Source: an uncultured Draconibacterium sp. (GTDB taxonomy: Bacteria; Bacteroidota; Bacteroidia; Bacteroidales; Prolixibacteraceae). Taken from it: a stretch of 64,000 nt of DNA. Numbering within the stretch: the first letter of the stretch is position 1; every line of letters starts with the position of its first letter. Below the pieces are notes generated by a model. The model did not search any database, was not told where the DNA came from, and worked only from the letters and a program-made list of their open reading frames with translations. Location: the NCBI RefSeq assembly GCF_963675585.1, contig NZ_OY776414.1:785001-849000 (forward strand). Reading direction: 5' to 3'. A program made the position numbers and the translations under genes. Positions 63,863 through 64,000 of the stretch are shown one piece after another.

Positions 63863-64000
63863 TTATTTGATAAATCCTTTCGAACCACCGGTGCTGCTTA
63901 CCAATTCAAAAACCTGTTTTGGTTTTAATCCCGGTTCTTTGCGGTGCGACACATAAATAATGGTTGTTTGGCCTTCTTCTGCAATTTTATTAATGAGTGC
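63863..64000 (-). CDS. ABC transporter ATP-binding protein (partial, C-terminal 45 residues)
   Basis: The last 45 codons of a minus-strand gene, cut by the window end. It reads ALINKIAEEGQTTIIYVSHR then KEPGLKPKQVFELVSS. TTIIYVSHR carries the switch-region His typical of ABC ATPases. A ModF/PhrA-type ATPase is possible but not decided by such a short piece. The stop is at 63863. Confidence 0.65.
   Translation of the reverse strand, partial: ALINKIAEEGQTTIIYVSHRKEPGLKPKQVFELVSSTGGSKGFIK

Overview
The window looks like a chromosomal segment of a Bacteroidota bacterium, probably of the Bacteroidales/Marinilabiliales type (inference). The signs are a SusC/SusD pair with an ECF sigma factor and FecR-type anti-sigma, a SusC-like protein with an N-terminal STN domain, several matches to the Bacteroidota promoter box TAnnTTTG, weak or absent Shine-Dalgarno sequences, three parvulin-type PPIases beside guaB, and many exported proteins with Gfo/Idh, GH88, DUF6807 and ThuA domains. 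No rRNA, tRNA, IS element, prophage or CRISPR array was seen.

Layout. 1-6540 (minus): leucine operon leuA-leuC-leuD-(second IPMS-family synthase)-leuB, preceded by a Leu/Ile-rich leader peptide with a terminator/antiterminator pair. Palindromic repeats sit in most gaps. 6644-6804: a 23-unit heptamer array. 6886-15144 (minus): guaB, three periplasmic PPIase/SurA-like proteins, a MoxR ATPase and an OstA/LptA-like protein, an envelope-biogenesis block. 15278-25456 (plus): recQ, DUF5063 protein, 3'-5' exonuclease, rRNA methyltransferase, APS reductase, a small conserved protein, esterase, Nudix hydrolase, aminopeptidase P and a DsrE-like protein. 25568-29192 (minus): a three-gene phosphorelay without a DNA-binding output. 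29409-30746 (minus): a sodium/solute symporter.

30938-33559 (plus): a fused GNAT + RimK-like ATP-grasp protein followed by a SET-domain methyltransferase, the strongest candidate for an uncharacterised system. 33696-35807: oligopeptidase B-like lipoprotein. 35848-42617: ECF sigma, FecR, SusC (frameshifted) and SusD. 42704-51056: exported carbohydrate-modifying enzymes (VOC, aldo/keto reductase, GH88, two Gfo/Idh, an ApbE-like protein, DUF6807). These probably act on a uronate-containing or oxidised glycan brought in by the SusCD system.

51268-59246: LytS/LytTR two-component system divergent from a complete RND tripartite efflux operon. 59511-60909: Bcr/CflA-type MFS transporter and a small Cys-rich protein. 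61077-62571: a second, divergent IMP dehydrogenase that resembles the Tritrichomonas foetus enzyme and carries a C-terminal frameshift. 62810-63772: exported ThuA protein. The right edge cuts an ABC ATPase and the left edge cuts leuB. Both frameshifts are single extra A bases in A-runs, so an error in the sequence or assembly must be excluded before they are read as biology.
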